64,000 nucleotides of DNA, taken from contig NZ_AP025028.1 in assembly GCF_003114835.2 (NCBI RefSeq), positions 2,694,001-2,758,000 on the forward strand, in the 5' to 3' direction. The stretch is from Leptospira kobayashii. Lineage in GTDB: Bacteria > Spirochaetota > Leptospiria > Leptospirales > Leptospiraceae. Made by a program: the position numbers and the translations under genes. Shown piece by piece: positions 44,833 to 54,457 of this stretch (position 1 is its first letter; each line of letters begins with the position of its first letter). The notes below the pieces were generated by a model that saw only the letters and a program-made list of their open reading frames with translations, was not told where the DNA came from and did not search any database.

Positions 44833-47725
44833 CCGGGTATTTCATAAACTTACATTCGTAAGGGAACGGATACAAATGGAGCAATTTCTCCAAAGTATCT
44901 TTCATATTTGCTTCGCTGATGATCAAAAAAGAATTGGGAGAACTTTCTATGACCCGATCATTGCTTTGCAAAACGTCGGCAACCTTTGCCAAAAGAGACG
45001 CTTTTTTCGTTTCATTTGCGGTAGAAGGATGATAATTTTCCCATATAACACGAGATATATGAGCAACTCTTTTCCCTCCCAAAGTCGCCTGTAAGAAGGA
45101 ACGAACCATCCAAGACAAACTGTCTTCAAACAGATCCGGAGTCTTTTCTTCTTTTTCCAATAGAGTATTCAATGCAGGAATCAGTTGTTTTAACTTTTCG
45201 CCGATCATCCTTCTATGCGAATCCAAAAATTTTTCCTTTTCCGACTTATTCAAAAGAACGAGAAATAGTCCGGGAAATCCGAAGGAATCCAACTTGAAAG
45301 AAACAATCGTTTCGATTTGAGCAAGTATTTCCCACGAAAATTTTTTGGAGATAAACTTATCCTGTCTTACCTTTTCATCGATATCCACCCAGGAATATCC
45401 TGTTTCATCATAATTGAAAAAAGAATCATTATGAAGAAAAATCATATTGGATCTGGTATTGTAATCCAGACCGAAAGAAATCTGACTATGATAGGATCCG
45501 ATGGTATCGTTCAAAAACAAAAATGAGAATCGGGGGGAACCCAGCCTGCTGATAAAATTTCGAGTGTATTCGACTATACCGTCCAATGAAATTCCGTCTC
45601 CCCGGTAAACCCGATCCAAAAGAGAGTATTCGAATTTTTTTTCTTCCGGGATGGGCCAATTCAACGACTGCGCTTCGTTAGGTTGTTTGAAGACCTCTTC
45701 CGTGGTCTCTTGAGACGTGACTTTCTGAACAAGATCCTTCAACTCAGGATTGAAAATGGATTCTCTTTTTTTCTGAATCTCCGGTGCGAAAGACTCTTTT
45801 CTGTTTTTCCATAAAACCGGAGGAATGTATTGATGGATTTGTTTTTTCACAGTTTCTTTCCCAGAATAGAAAGAAGTCGGTAACTCTGCAATCGCTTCTT
45901 TTTTAGGGATTGTATTTTCCAAATTCGAAACAGCCGATTCCACTCTATTTTCCTTTACCTCTTCCATTATAACATGGTCTTTTGTCAGATCGATTTCCAA
46001 GGGAACAAACTCTTTCGATTCCTCTGTCCCCGCGCTCGGATTTGTAACTTCGGGAATACTCTCATCTTCTGTTTTATCTTCTTCAGGTAGAGAAAGTAGC
46101 TCTTCTTCCTCGCTCTCTTTTTTCGTGAAGATTTGAAATTTGAAAAAACCGAAAACCAAAAGCAAGGGTACGAAAGTTATATAAGACCAAACGGTAACAA
46201 GGGATAAAACACCTTCCGTTTTGAATATAAAAAGTCCGTCCAAATGACCTTTGGTTTCGGTAGGTGCGGATACATAATAGGAACGAAACAGAACTTTCAA
46301 TATGGAAAAAGAACTGACTCCTGACTCGGTATGTTTGCTACCGGAAACTAATTCTTCCTCCCAAAGTTTGGGATGAAGCAAAAACGATTCGTTGTTTCTG
46401 TCTTTTGAAATCCGTAAACTAACATCAGGATAATAATATTCGTCTCTATCTTTCTCTTTTTTAGCGGAAAAGGAAATCCCGTTCAACGCCAAGACCACCA
46501 AAGTGGACTTTTTGTTTTCTTCATTGATAGGAATGATAAAAATATATTCTTTTTCGTTTTGCAATAATCGGGAAGATTTTTCCAAGTAAACTTCCGTTAA
46601 ATGATTTACAATCCCCAACCCGAACCTATCCGTAATGGATCTGAAGTTTTCTCCGTCCGACCAGGTATAAACATCATTCACTACCGAATCATAATGAAAA
46701 TTCCTGAAATCTTCACGTTTGTTTTTGCCGGAAGAAAACTGATCCAATACGTTTTTTTCAAGTATAGTCAATTCGTTTTCAACTTGTTCCAATCGCATAT
46801 TTGCCCAAGGAATATAATAACGAAAATCAGGAAAAATGGAAAAGGAAGTTTGGTAAAAGGTGATTAGTATCAGATAAGATATGATTCCGATGAGTTTGGA
46901 ATTGGATAATTCCAAAGGTTTTCCTTTTAATGAAAGATATGTAATGCGTGCAAGAAAGCAAAAAGAAATACTAACGCTTATTATCAATAGAAATCGGGAT
47001 ACAATCCATTTGGAAAACAGACTTGCATCTTCAATGATATAAACGGAATATTCTTTGAATTTGTATTTATTAAGTATTCCTTCTTCTCCTCCGATTTTCC
47101 AGGAAATCTTTTTCCCTTCTTTGCCTTGGAAGGTTCGGAGGAGCTCCTCTTCCGTTCTATCTCCATTCAAAACGGAAACATCATTGGTATAATAAATCGT
47201 TCCCACTACTTCATCAAATACCCAAAAATTATACCCAAACTCCAGATTAGGATTTGATAAATTCGGTTTTGCCATATAAGGTAACGGAAATGTGATAAAA
47301 AATTTACCGTCTTTGGATCTGTAGGCGATCTCTCCGTTCGCGAGACTCCTGGCCATCCCCTTTTCCAGGGGATTCGCATCGTGGCGAAGCTCGTTTTGAA
47401 ACACTTCTTTCGTTTCTTTATCCGAATAAACAAGTCTCAATGACTCATCATAGACTTTGACAGAACTTATATTCAATCTGTCTTTGATCTTCTTTCCCAC
47501 CAAACTTCCATAATACGGAAGTTCACCTTCTCTTAGATTGAATTCCAGATGTTTTAAGTATTCCTGTTTGGTAGCTGAATGATGAATAGCGAGAGCTTCT
47601 AAAAATTTTTCTTTTCGGGAGAATCCGTCGGAAAGACTCTCCCAAACCAAAAATACGGAACCTAAAAAAACGGAAAAAAATAGGATTCCCAGAAGAATAG
47701 AGGCTTGTCCGAATTTCCGAATCAT
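44801..47725 (-). CDS. Large two-helix membrane sensor-like protein with degenerate GGDEF-like C-terminus
   Basis: About 974 residues from ATG 47725 (MIRKFGQASILLGILFF). ATG 47746 is an equally possible start, and neither has a strong ribosome site. The first helix is followed by a periplasmic domain of about 200 residues. Helices around FLLIISVSISFCFLA and GIISYLILITFYQTSFS then bound a second exported region (NELTILEKNVLDQF), and a helix near VTVWSYITFVPLLLVFGFF leads into the cytoplasm. There a long acidic linker precedes a domain ending VADVLQSNDRVIESSPNSFL, which looks like a GGDEF domain that has lost the motif. It heads the four-gene coupled operon and is divergent from the 47779 gene. 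Confidence 0.7.
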   Translation of the reverse strand: MIRKFGQASILLGILFFSVFLGSVFLVWESLSDGFSRKEKFLEALAIHHSATKQEYLKHLEFNLREGELPYYGSLVGKKIKDRLNISSVKVYDESLRLVYSDKETKEVFQNELRHDANPLEKGMARSLANGEIAYRSKDGKFFITFPLPYMAKPNLSNPNLEFGYNFWVFDEVVGTIYYTNDVSVLNGDRTEEELLRTFQGKEGKKISWKIGGEEGILNKYKFKEYSVYIIEDASLFSKWIVSRFLLIISVSISFCFLARITYLSLKGKPLELSNSKLIGIISYLILITFYQTSFSIFPDFRYYIPWANMRLEQVENELTILEKNVLDQFSSGKNKREDFRNFHYDSVVNDVYTWSDGENFRSITDRFGLGIVNHLTEVYLEKSSRLLQNEKEYIFIIPINEENKKSTLVVLALNGISFSAKKEKDRDEYYYPDVSLRISKDRNNESFLLHPKLWEEELVSGSKHTESGVSSFSILKVLFRSYYVSAPTETKGHLDGLFIFKTEGVLSLVTVWSYITFVPLLLVFGFFKFQIFTKKESEEEELLSLPEEDKTEDESIPEVTNPSAGTEESKEFVPLEIDLTKDHVIMEEVKENRVESAVSNLENTIPKKEAIAELPTSFYSGKETVKKQIHQYIPPVLWKNRKESFAPEIQKKRESIFNPELKDLVQKVTSQETTEEVFKQPNEAQSLNWPIPEEKKFEYSLLDRVYRGDGISLDGIVEYTRNFISRLGSPRFSFLFLNDTIGSYHSQISFGLDYNTRSNMIFLHNDSFFNYDETGYSWVDIDEKVRQDKFISKKFSWEILAQIETIVSFKLDSFGFPGLFLVLLNKSEKEKFLDSHRRMIGEKLKQLIPALNTLLEKEEKTPDLFEDSLSWMVRSFLQATLGGKRVAHISRVIWENYHPSTANETKKASLLAKVADVLQSNDRVIESSPNSFLIISEANMKDTLEKLLHLYPFPYECKFMKYPDDGENYYLYL

Positions 47726-47778
47726 CTTTACTATTATCGGTGGCATTTTTTGAAATTCGACTCTAGTCCAAGGTACAG

Positions 47779-48747
47779 ATGATATTTTATACATTTTTAG
47801 ATGGAATCGGCCTTGGGAAATACGACCCGGAGACAAATCCGTTCTCTAAGTTCGCGGAAGGATTTCTTTCCCCCCTAGGCGGCAAATCGCAAACGGATGC
47901 CAAACTCCCCAAACTGGCAAATACTCTGCATTATGTAAGAACGGATGCACATATGGGAATTCCCGGACTTCCCCAATCCGCTACGGGACAAACGGCACTT
48001 TGGACCGGTGTGAACGGACCGGGGACTTTGGGGCGTCATGTAAGCGGATTTCCTACGATCACTTTGCGGAAGATCATCGCAAAATATTCCATGATCAAGA
48101 TTCTTTCGGAAAACAATATCAAAGCTGATTTTCTGAATTGTTTCACGGACCATTACCTCAGGCATGTCCAGGAAAAACCGAAACTGGTTTCCGCCTCCAC
48201 TCTCATCCAACTAGCAAGCGATAGACCGTTAAAAACGATGGATGACCTCAGAAACGGAAAAGGTCTGTATATGGATCTTACTCATGAAATTCTACGCGAT
48301 TTTGCCGCCGAGAGTTTACCGAAAGATGATCCTCTTTTGCAACTGAGAGATCCCAAAACTCTGGGTAATTCCGTATTTTCTATGTTTGGCGACTATGGAC
48401 TGACGATTTACGAATATTTTTTAACCGACAAAGTGGGACATGCACAGGATTGGGAAAAAGCGGAAAAGATCATTCATACCTTGGAAGCTTTTTTTTACGG
48501 AATCCTGGAGTCGATTGATCCGGAAAAAGATCTACTCATCGTTGTGAGTGATCATGGAAATATGGAAGATCTAAGCCAAAAAAATCATACCGAAAATCCG
48601 GTAGCGACCATTCTTTATGGAAAAGACGCAGAAGAATATTCGGAGAACATTCATTCCTTAAAAGATATAGTACCTATTATTTACAAAAAGTTCGGATTGG
48701 ATGAGGCTTTGGAAAATTTGGCTCATAATGAGTTTTTTCCGAATTAG
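47779..48747 (+). CDS. Alkaline-phosphatase-superfamily metalloenzyme (phosphoglycerate-mutase-like)
   Basis: 322 residues. The start MIFYTFLDGIGLGKYDPETN gives the first metal Asp. GLPQSATGQTALWTGVNGP contains the candidate nucleophile Ser/Thr, DKVGHAQDWE carries a later metal His, and VVSDHGNMEDLSQKNHTENP holds the second metal set with a further His. These are superfamily marks shared by iPGM and nucleotide-pyrophosphatase/phosphomutase-like enzymes. The protein is much shorter than iPGM (about 510), so its substrate is unknown. There is no signal peptide. It is divergent from the membrane sensor gene by about 53 bp. Confidence 0.75.
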   Translation: MIFYTFLDGIGLGKYDPETNPFSKFAEGFLSPLGGKSQTDAKLPKLANTLHYVRTDAHMGIPGLPQSATGQTALWTGVNGPGTLGRHVSGFPTITLRKIIAKYSMIKILSENNIKADFLNCFTDHYLRHVQEKPKLVSASTLIQLASDRPLKTMDDLRNGKGLYMDLTHEILRDFAAESLPKDDPLLQLRDPKTLGNSVFSMFGDYGLTIYEYFLTDKVGHAQDWEKAEKIIHTLEAFFYGILESIDPEKDLLIVVSDHGNMEDLSQKNHTENPVATILYGKDAEEYSENIHSLKDIVPIIYKKFGLDEALENLAHNEFFPN

Positions 48748-48754
48748 ACTTGGA

Positions 48755-49978
48755 TTAAAAATCCAAGTCGTTTCCAAAATCATTTGAGGAACTTGTTTCT
48801 TTTTTCTTTTCCATCAAAGGAGATACGCTTCCCTTTCTTTCCTGATTCAAAGCATCAATGTTCAACCGGCCGATTTTTTCCTCTTTGCCGGCATCATCCA
48901 AATCATCATTGTCTTTGAACTGATCCAAAGATTCTTTTTTCCAAGCAAGTGCTTTGTCTGTGATATGGTTTTTAGGATACTTATCTACAATCGTTTGAAA
49001 TACGGAAGCTGCTTCTTCAAACTTACCTTGTCTGAAATAAATCGTTCCTTTTTTATATAAGGATGCCTGATCCAAAGAATAATTGCTGTTATTCAAAGTT
49101 TTGTTCAAATATTCCAAGGATTCTTTTTGTTTCCCTAACGCATCGTAGGCGGAAGCAATATAAAAATAAGAATTTTCTTCCACTTGCGGACTAGGATTCA
49201 AAGTTAACGCTTTTTGAAAAAGTTCAATGGATTTCCAATATGTCTTTTTGGTATAAAGGGATTTCGCTTCCGCAAAAACGGAATCTTTGTATTCATCCAC
49301 AACCTTGCCGTTTGCACCGCTGAGTTGATTTTCCGTCTCGATGTATTCGTCAAACACATCGAAAGAAGCCCAATCCTTTCCTTGTTTGCGGAGAGTTCTT
49401 CCCCAACCGATTCTTGCTTCCGTATTCGTATTGTCTTCCTGCAAAGCCAATACGTAATTTTTGCGAGCAGGTTCCAGCAGTTTGTGATTATAGCTATAAT
49501 CAGCTAATGATTGTAATACTTTCGATCTGAGTTTTGCATTATTGGATGAACGAAGTACTGATTCCAAATGACCCTTTCCTTCCACTTCCTGATCCAATTT
49601 CAAAAGAAGATTTCCCAAAGAATAGGAAAGGCTGTCTCTTTCTTCCGATGTAAGGTTGGATTTGTTTCTCAAACCTTTGTAAATATCCAATGCAAGATAA
49701 TGATCCCCGTTTTTTTCCAGAGCGCGGGCTTGGTTGTATTTGATTCTGAATTCGTAATTCTCTAGGCCTTTTTTACCGGCAAGTTCGGAGAAAATGGAAA
49801 CAGCTTTTTCTTTGCTATTCTCACTTGTTTGTTTTAAGTATTCTTCGCCTTCCGCAATTCTTTCCAAGACGACTTGATTTTGATCTTCTTTGGAATAAAT
49901 TGTAGTATGATAAAATGCAGTGATGATTCCGGCACAAATAAACAAAAAGCCAGCCAATGCAACGATGGAACGATTCAT
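48755..49978 (-). CDS. Membrane-anchored TPR protein
   Basis: 407 residues. One N-terminal membrane helix (SIVALAGFLFICAGIITAFY) anchors a long TPR solenoid (ARIGWGRTLRKQGKDWASFD, SIELFQKALTLNPSPQVEEN, SYFYIASAYDALGKQKESLE, FRQGKFEEAASVFQTIVDKY), followed by a charged C-terminal tail (EKKKETSSSNDF). Probably periplasmic. The start codon overlaps the stop of the FN3 gene upstream (ATGA), so the two act as a pair. Confidence 0.78.
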   Translation of the reverse strand: MNRSIVALAGFLFICAGIITAFYHTTIYSKEDQNQVVLERIAEGEEYLKQTSENSKEKAVSIFSELAGKKGLENYEFRIKYNQARALEKNGDHYLALDIYKGLRNKSNLTSEERDSLSYSLGNLLLKLDQEVEGKGHLESVLRSSNNAKLRSKVLQSLADYSYNHKLLEPARKNYVLALQEDNTNTEARIGWGRTLRKQGKDWASFDVFDEYIETENQLSGANGKVVDEYKDSVFAEAKSLYTKKTYWKSIELFQKALTLNPSPQVEENSYFYIASAYDALGKQKESLEYLNKTLNNSNYSLDQASLYKKGTIYFRQGKFEEAASVFQTIVDKYPKNHITDKALAWKKESLDQFKDNDDLDDAGKEEKIGRLNIDALNQERKGSVSPLMEKKKETSSSNDFGNDLDF

Positions 49979-51669
49979 GATTTACCTCTGCCCAGCTTTT
50001 CAAGAGTCTGGTTGGTCCAAAATTCTGTACGATCAGGAGAGAAACTTTTAGCATCTCTCTTCATAAAATATCGGAGAGCTTTTTTATACTCCCCCGATTT
50101 TAGGTGACTAATCCCTAAATAAAAATACGCCTTACCCACCAAATGTGTGTTTTTCTCCCGTTCCAGATATTTTTCCAAACGATCGATCGCAAGTTCAAAT
50201 TTGCGTTTCAACACTGTCTCTTTCAAAATCCGATTGAGATCGGTTTCGGAAAGGTTATAACCCACAGTCGAAAGAGTATTTTCATCACTTTCATCTATTA
50301 GGCCGTCTTCTTTTCCGGAAAGAGGTCTGATCTCGGGAGGTACCACACTGTGCTCATTGACTGCGGTATCCACCTTTGCAGGAGTTTGAGTCGTTTGAAC
50401 GGTTTGTTCCGACGTAGGTTTTATTTCTTCCGGCTTATCCAGATCCTTGTTAAAGTCATATCTGAAAAAAGAAACATTCTCTTTCAAATTAAAATCTTCC
50501 GAAATCACACCCGACTTAACCGTAACTCCGAAATACAATTCCGGGATCTCTTTCAACTCTTTGATATAAAAATTCGTTTTAGGATGATTGACAGTCGCTA
50601 CCTTTACGGCAACACCCGCCCCGAAAGAAGTAAGCCCTTGGTTGAACGGTTTGGTAGATGCATAAACGGAATATATCGAAGAATCATCGACTCCTTCGGG
50701 CGCAAGCCAACTCATCACAACACCTTTCCCTACTCTTTCATAACCGACACCTCGAACATGTAAGGTGCCTTGCGGATCGGGAGGAGCGATGGATTGCTGC
50801 GGTTTATTTTTTGGAGAAGCAGGAACGGAATCGTCGGCAATCACTTCCGCAGTATTCTTACCGTTATCTTTAACATAGAATATGCGGATGGAGGATTTTT
50901 TATCTTCCAAAGGAAGGCCTTCTTCTCCATTGGGTTCTTTGATGGAAACTCCGTAGTAAACCGTTTGGGATTTTTCCAATCCCTGATCCAAAAAACTGAC
51001 AGTAGGATGACTTACTTCTGCCAATTTTTGCGCTTTTTGCATCAATGGTAAACTGGTCATCGGACTCAAAGATCTGTATATAGTATAGATCGTTCTTCCG
51101 GAAACAACTCCGGGTGGTGCTTGCCAATCAATTCGTACATTCTTTTTTTCTAATGCTGCATGAATATTGGAAACATGACTCGGAAGTCTTCCTATCCCTT
51201 GATCATCCGGAAAGCTGGGAAATCCGGGATTGGTTACGGTTCCGTCGGGATCTTCGATAGTAACAGGAATAACAGTATAATTTTGATTCGGAAATAATTT
51301 AACTTCTCTTTTGCGAATATCTCCGACGAGTACGACCGCGTAATAATAAGTTCCCGGTTTCAAATTATAATCGTAAAAAGTTTTGATGGAACTTGCACCA
51401 CCGGTCTTATAGCGACCGAGAGAATCTGCCACATACAATTTGTCGGGAGTATCGATCACTGTATTGGCGCGGGCGACGATCACTTCCCCTTCTTCTTTAG
51501 GAGGTTCCCAGGCCAGAAAGGTAGACTTCCTATCGGACAGAACATTGGCCCTGAGAACACGCGCACTGGATGGATAACGCCCTTCTTCAAAAATAGTTTG
51601 GGTTGCCAAAGGAAAAAAGGAGAGAAATAATAAACCTCCCAAAATCCATTTTTTAGATGAGACCACCAT
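49975..51669 (-). CDS. Exported protein with repeated fibronectin-III-like domains and a C-terminal helical region
   Basis: 564 residues with a signal peptide (WILGGLLFLSFFPLATQ). Three Fn3-like units share a pattern of a WxxP/WQAPPG turn and a YxxYRS strand: STFLAWEPPKEEGEVIVARA, NVRIDWQAPPGVVSGRTIYT and KGVVMSWLAPEGVDDSSIYS. A C-terminal TPR-like part follows (FELAIDRLEKYLEREKNTHL, AYFYLGISHLKSGEYKKALR). It is likely periplasmic and involved in protein contacts. Translationally coupled to the TPR gene downstream. No specific function is recognised. Confidence 0.75.
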   Translation of the reverse strand: MVVSSKKWILGGLLFLSFFPLATQTIFEEGRYPSSARVLRANVLSDRKSTFLAWEPPKEEGEVIVARANTVIDTPDKLYVADSLGRYKTGGASSIKTFYDYNLKPGTYYYAVVLVGDIRKREVKLFPNQNYTVIPVTIEDPDGTVTNPGFPSFPDDQGIGRLPSHVSNIHAALEKKNVRIDWQAPPGVVSGRTIYTIYRSLSPMTSLPLMQKAQKLAEVSHPTVSFLDQGLEKSQTVYYGVSIKEPNGEEGLPLEDKKSSIRIFYVKDNGKNTAEVIADDSVPASPKNKPQQSIAPPDPQGTLHVRGVGYERVGKGVVMSWLAPEGVDDSSIYSVYASTKPFNQGLTSFGAGVAVKVATVNHPKTNFYIKELKEIPELYFGVTVKSGVISEDFNLKENVSFFRYDFNKDLDKPEEIKPTSEQTVQTTQTPAKVDTAVNEHSVVPPEIRPLSGKEDGLIDESDENTLSTVGYNLSETDLNRILKETVLKRKFELAIDRLEKYLEREKNTHLVGKAYFYLGISHLKSGEYKKALRYFMKRDAKSFSPDRTEFWTNQTLEKLGRGKS

Positions 51670-51749
51670 AGTCTCATTTTCGGTTTCCCGGCGTATGGAA
51701 TTGAATTTTTCTATTGTACTCTCAAATAGAATCTGTTAAAATTGGAATT

Positions 51750-52406
51750 ATGTCGGACACGGAATACTACAGATCCCTTGAATATCACGAATATTTGATC
51801 TCCAGCCATAGAAGAGAGGTCTGTTCTCCCGATGATGTCTTTGCTTTTTTCAATTGGAAGGGATTGCAAAATCTTGTGGATTTCGGTTCTGGGCTTGGAT
51901 TTTACTTCAACGAATTTAGAAAATGGTTTCCTCATGTTTGGGTTTGGGCGGGGGAATGCCAACAAGAAATCATCGATATGATTTTGCGAAGAAAACTTTT
52001 GGAAGGATTGGAAAAGCTAACTCCTTTCTACATCGACCAATCCGATCACCCTCTTCTTCCCACTTGGATTCCCGTCCCTGAAATCATATTTGCTTCCCTA
52101 TCTCTTTCCACATTCCCGAATCCGGGTCTTGCCATGGACGGACTCATTCGTTCCATGAAACAAGGAGGGAGATTGTTCATTGTGGATTGGGCGAAAACGG
52201 AATCCGGATTCGGTCCTAAAATCAACGAAAAGATATCTCTCGATAAAATGAAATTTCTCGCGGAAGAATACAAGCTGGACGTTGTCAAATCAGGAAGGAT
52301 TTCGGAATACTTCTACGGAATGGAAGTGAAGGCGAGTCCTTCCTTTATTTACGGTTATTACGACTTGAAGGAAGAAGAGGACGACTCGGATATTTTCAAA
52401 ATGTAA
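51750..52406 (+). CDS. SAM-dependent methyltransferase-like protein
   Basis: 218 residues from ATG 51750 (MSDTEYYRSLEYHEYLIS). The Rossmann methyltransferase motif I is LQNLVDFGSGLGFYFNEFRK (about residues 45-64). A motif-IV-like IIFASLSLSTFPNPGLAMDG and a post-motif GLIRSMKQGGRLFIVDWAK follow. Motif II is weak (VWAGECQQEI). The overall form is that of small-molecule class I methyltransferases, with an unknown substrate. It is divergent from the FN3 gene and convergent with the SRPBCC gene 6 bp away. Confidence 0.72.
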   Translation: MSDTEYYRSLEYHEYLISSHRREVCSPDDVFAFFNWKGLQNLVDFGSGLGFYFNEFRKWFPHVWVWAGECQQEIIDMILRRKLLEGLEKLTPFYIDQSDHPLLPTWIPVPEIIFASLSLSTFPNPGLAMDGLIRSMKQGGRLFIVDWAKTESGFGPKINEKISLDKMKFLAEEYKLDVVKSGRISEYFYGMEVKASPSFIYGYYDLKEEEDDSDIFKM

Positions 52407-52412
52407 CGGTTG

Positions 52413-52859
52413 TCATATCGTCTCCGCAATTTTTTTAATGATTTCCAGACAATGATTCCAACTGTCTTCGGAATGTTTTAGTTTTTCCTCGGAGGTAAAT
52501 CCCGACTGAGTCAGATTAATCGTAACTATTTCACCTGCGGTTGTTAGCTTGTTTTCAATGATTGCATAATTTTCCGGCAATTCGGGAAGTTCGAAAAACG
52601 CAGTGAAATAAGTATATTTGAATATGTAAGGTTTTTCAAATTCCAGAATCACTCCTTTCTCTTCGTAAGCTTTTCCTTCCCATTCCCCTTTGAAGATAAG
52701 TGAACTCCCTTTTTTCCAATCGGAAATCGCATCAGTCCCGTACAGATATTCCTTTATGTATTTGGGACTAGTGAGAATTTCCCAAACAGTTTCCTGACTT
52801 GCTTTGATTCGTTTTTCCATACTGAGTTTTAAATTATGATTTAGGCTGATTTGGTTCAT
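52413..52859 (-). CDS. SRPBCC (AHSA1/START-like) domain protein
   Basis: 148 residues starting MNQISLNHNLKLSMEKRI behind TAGGAGCGAAAG. The Bet-v1/AHSA1 fold is shown by IKASQETVWEILTSPKYIKE, WKKGSSLIFKGEWEGKAYEE, GVILEFEKPYIFKYTYF and a C-terminal helix SWNHCLEIIKKIAETI. These proteins bind hydrophobic ligands or partner chaperones; the exact role is unknown. Divergent from an AraC-family regulator, a common arrangement for AHSA1-type genes. Confidence 0.85.
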   Translation of the reverse strand: MNQISLNHNLKLSMEKRIKASQETVWEILTSPKYIKEYLYGTDAISDWKKGSSLIFKGEWEGKAYEEKGVILEFEKPYIFKYTYFTAFFELPELPENYAIIENKLTTAGEIVTINLTQSGFTSEEKLKHSEDSWNHCLEIIKKIAETI

Positions 52860-52897
52860 CTTTCGCTCCTACATAAGGATATACCAAGTAGAAAGAT

Positions 52898-53740
52898 TTG
52901 GATTGTAAAAACACGACAAAATGCAAAATCATATCCGTGGTGGAAAAAAAAGGAAAACCGACAAGAGGAGTTTTGCGCCAAAACAAAGCGGAATTGGAGG
53001 CGGAACATGCAAGGTATTTTGCAAACAAAGACTTGGATTTTTTCATAGAACATTATTGGACTGTTAGATGGGACTTGAGTGACAAAGATCCTTACCTTGC
53101 AGAGACACTTCCCTATCCGAGCATTCATATCGTATTTGACCGGAGCGGTTCCAAAATCTACGGAATCACTAAAGGTAGATTTTCCTATTTATTGAAAGAC
53201 AAAGGTTCCGTATTCGGAATCAAGTTTCGTCCGGGAGCATTTTATCCTTTTTTTAAAAAAAATGTCTCCTTATTGACCGATAAGACTTTGGAGATCGATC
53301 AAGTTTTTCCTATAAACGTATCCAGGTTGGAAAATGAAATTTTCAAAAAAGAAGATGATGAAGATCGAATTCAGATCGTAGAGTCCTGGTTGAAAAATCA
53401 TATCCCCGAAAAAGATCCGAACATTTCTTATATCAATTCCATCATAGATAAAATAAAAGAAGATCGTGAGATTCGATCGGTAGACAAAATCGTGAAACTT
53501 TTTTCCATCGGAAAAAGAAGTTTGCAAAGATTATTCAAAGAATATGTGGGAGTCAGTCCCAAATGGGTGATTCAAAGATACAGACTTCATGAGGTTGCCG
53601 AAAAAATAGAAAAAACGGAGAAGGTGAATTTTGCAGAACTCGCTTTGGATCTTGGTTATTATGATCAGGCCCATTTTATCAAAGACTTTAAAAATACGAT
53701 TGGACTGAGTCCTGAGGAATATTTAAAAACTATAAAATGA
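52898..53740 (+). CDS. AraC-family transcriptional regulator
   Basis: Up to 280 residues. TTG 52898 is the longest start and GTG 52937 or 52940 are alternatives, none with a strong ribosome site. The N-terminal domain shows the DUF6597-type pattern FFIEHYWTVRWDLSDKDPYL, LPYPSIHIVFDRSG and VFGIKFRPGAFYPFFKK. The C-terminal double helix-turn-helix has VDKIVKLFSIGKRSLQRLFK, YVGVSPKWVIQRYRL, and FAELALDLGYYDQAHFIKDF ending GLSPEEYL. It probably controls the divergent SRPBCC gene. Its stop overlaps the next start (ATGA). Confidence 0.88.
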   Translation: MDCKNTTKCKIISVVEKKGKPTRGVLRQNKAELEAEHARYFANKDLDFFIEHYWTVRWDLSDKDPYLAETLPYPSIHIVFDRSGSKIYGITKGRFSYLLKDKGSVFGIKFRPGAFYPFFKKNVSLLTDKTLEIDQVFPINVSRLENEIFKKEDDEDRIQIVESWLKNHIPEKDPNISYINSIIDKIKEDREIRSVDKIVKLFSIGKRSLQRLFKEYVGVSPKWVIQRYRLHEVAEKIEKTEKVNFAELALDLGYYDQAHFIKDFKNTIGLSPEEYLKTIK

Positions 53741-54453
53741 ACATTCGATTTGTTTTTATATTTATAACGTTCAATCTTTGTCTTTATTCTTTTCCGAACA
53801 TAGTAAAAGAAATACCTGTTCCCGAAGGTTTTCAGAGAATTGATTTTCCTAAAAATTCTTTTGCCGATTATTTACAAAACCTTCCTTTAAAAAAAGAAGC
53901 CAAAGTGCTGTCTTACCAAAAAAAAGATCTGAGCGATTGGTATGATATGATTGCCGTAATCAACAAACCATTGTTATTTCAGGATGATCTGGAACAATGC
54001 GCTGATTTTTCCATGCGGCTTTGGGCGGATTACCACAAAGAATCGGGAAGATTGGACAAATTGTATCTGTTCGATTATCCCGGGAAAAAACGATATTACA
54101 AAGATTCGAAAAAGGATTATAATCGCTTTTTAAGAAATGCATTCGCCTCCTCCAATTCCTATTCTTTAAAAAAAGGAGCCATTCCGGTTACAAAAGAAAA
54201 TTTACAACCGGGAGATTTATTCGTACAAAATGAAACGGGAGGGATCGGCCATGTTTCCATGATTCTGGACGAAGCAAAATACAAAAATCAAAAACTCTAT
54301 CTTATCGGTTTCAGTTTTATGCCGGCCCAGGAAATGCATATAGAAAGATCACCAACTGACAAGGGTAAGGAGGGATGGTTCAGTTACGAAGGATTCATTC
54401 AGCACTTGCGGACCAAATACCCTTATGGAAATCCGGTTTTAAGAAGATTTTAG
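53737..54453 (+). CDS. DUF4846 family exported protein
   Basis: 238 residues with a signal peptide (FVFIFITFNLCLYSFPN). The DUF4846 hallmarks are visible: PVPEGFQRIDFPKNSFADYL, LPLKKEAKVLSY, MIAVINKPLLFQDDLEQCAD then FSMRLWADYH, and LQPGDLFVQNETGGIGHVSM. Family members are secreted bacterial proteins of unknown function. The GDLF...GHVSMIL segment also recalls papain-like/NlpC folds, without a clear catalytic Cys. It is coupled to the AraC gene by a 4-bp overlap. Confidence 0.75.
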   Translation: MNIRFVFIFITFNLCLYSFPNIVKEIPVPEGFQRIDFPKNSFADYLQNLPLKKEAKVLSYQKKDLSDWYDMIAVINKPLLFQDDLEQCADFSMRLWADYHKESGRLDKLYLFDYPGKKRYYKDSKKDYNRFLRNAFASSNSYSLKKGAIPVTKENLQPGDLFVQNETGGIGHVSMILDEAKYKNQKLYLIGFSFMPAQEMHIERSPTDKGKEGWFSYEGFIQHLRTKYPYGNPVLRRF

Positions 54454-54457
54454 GATT

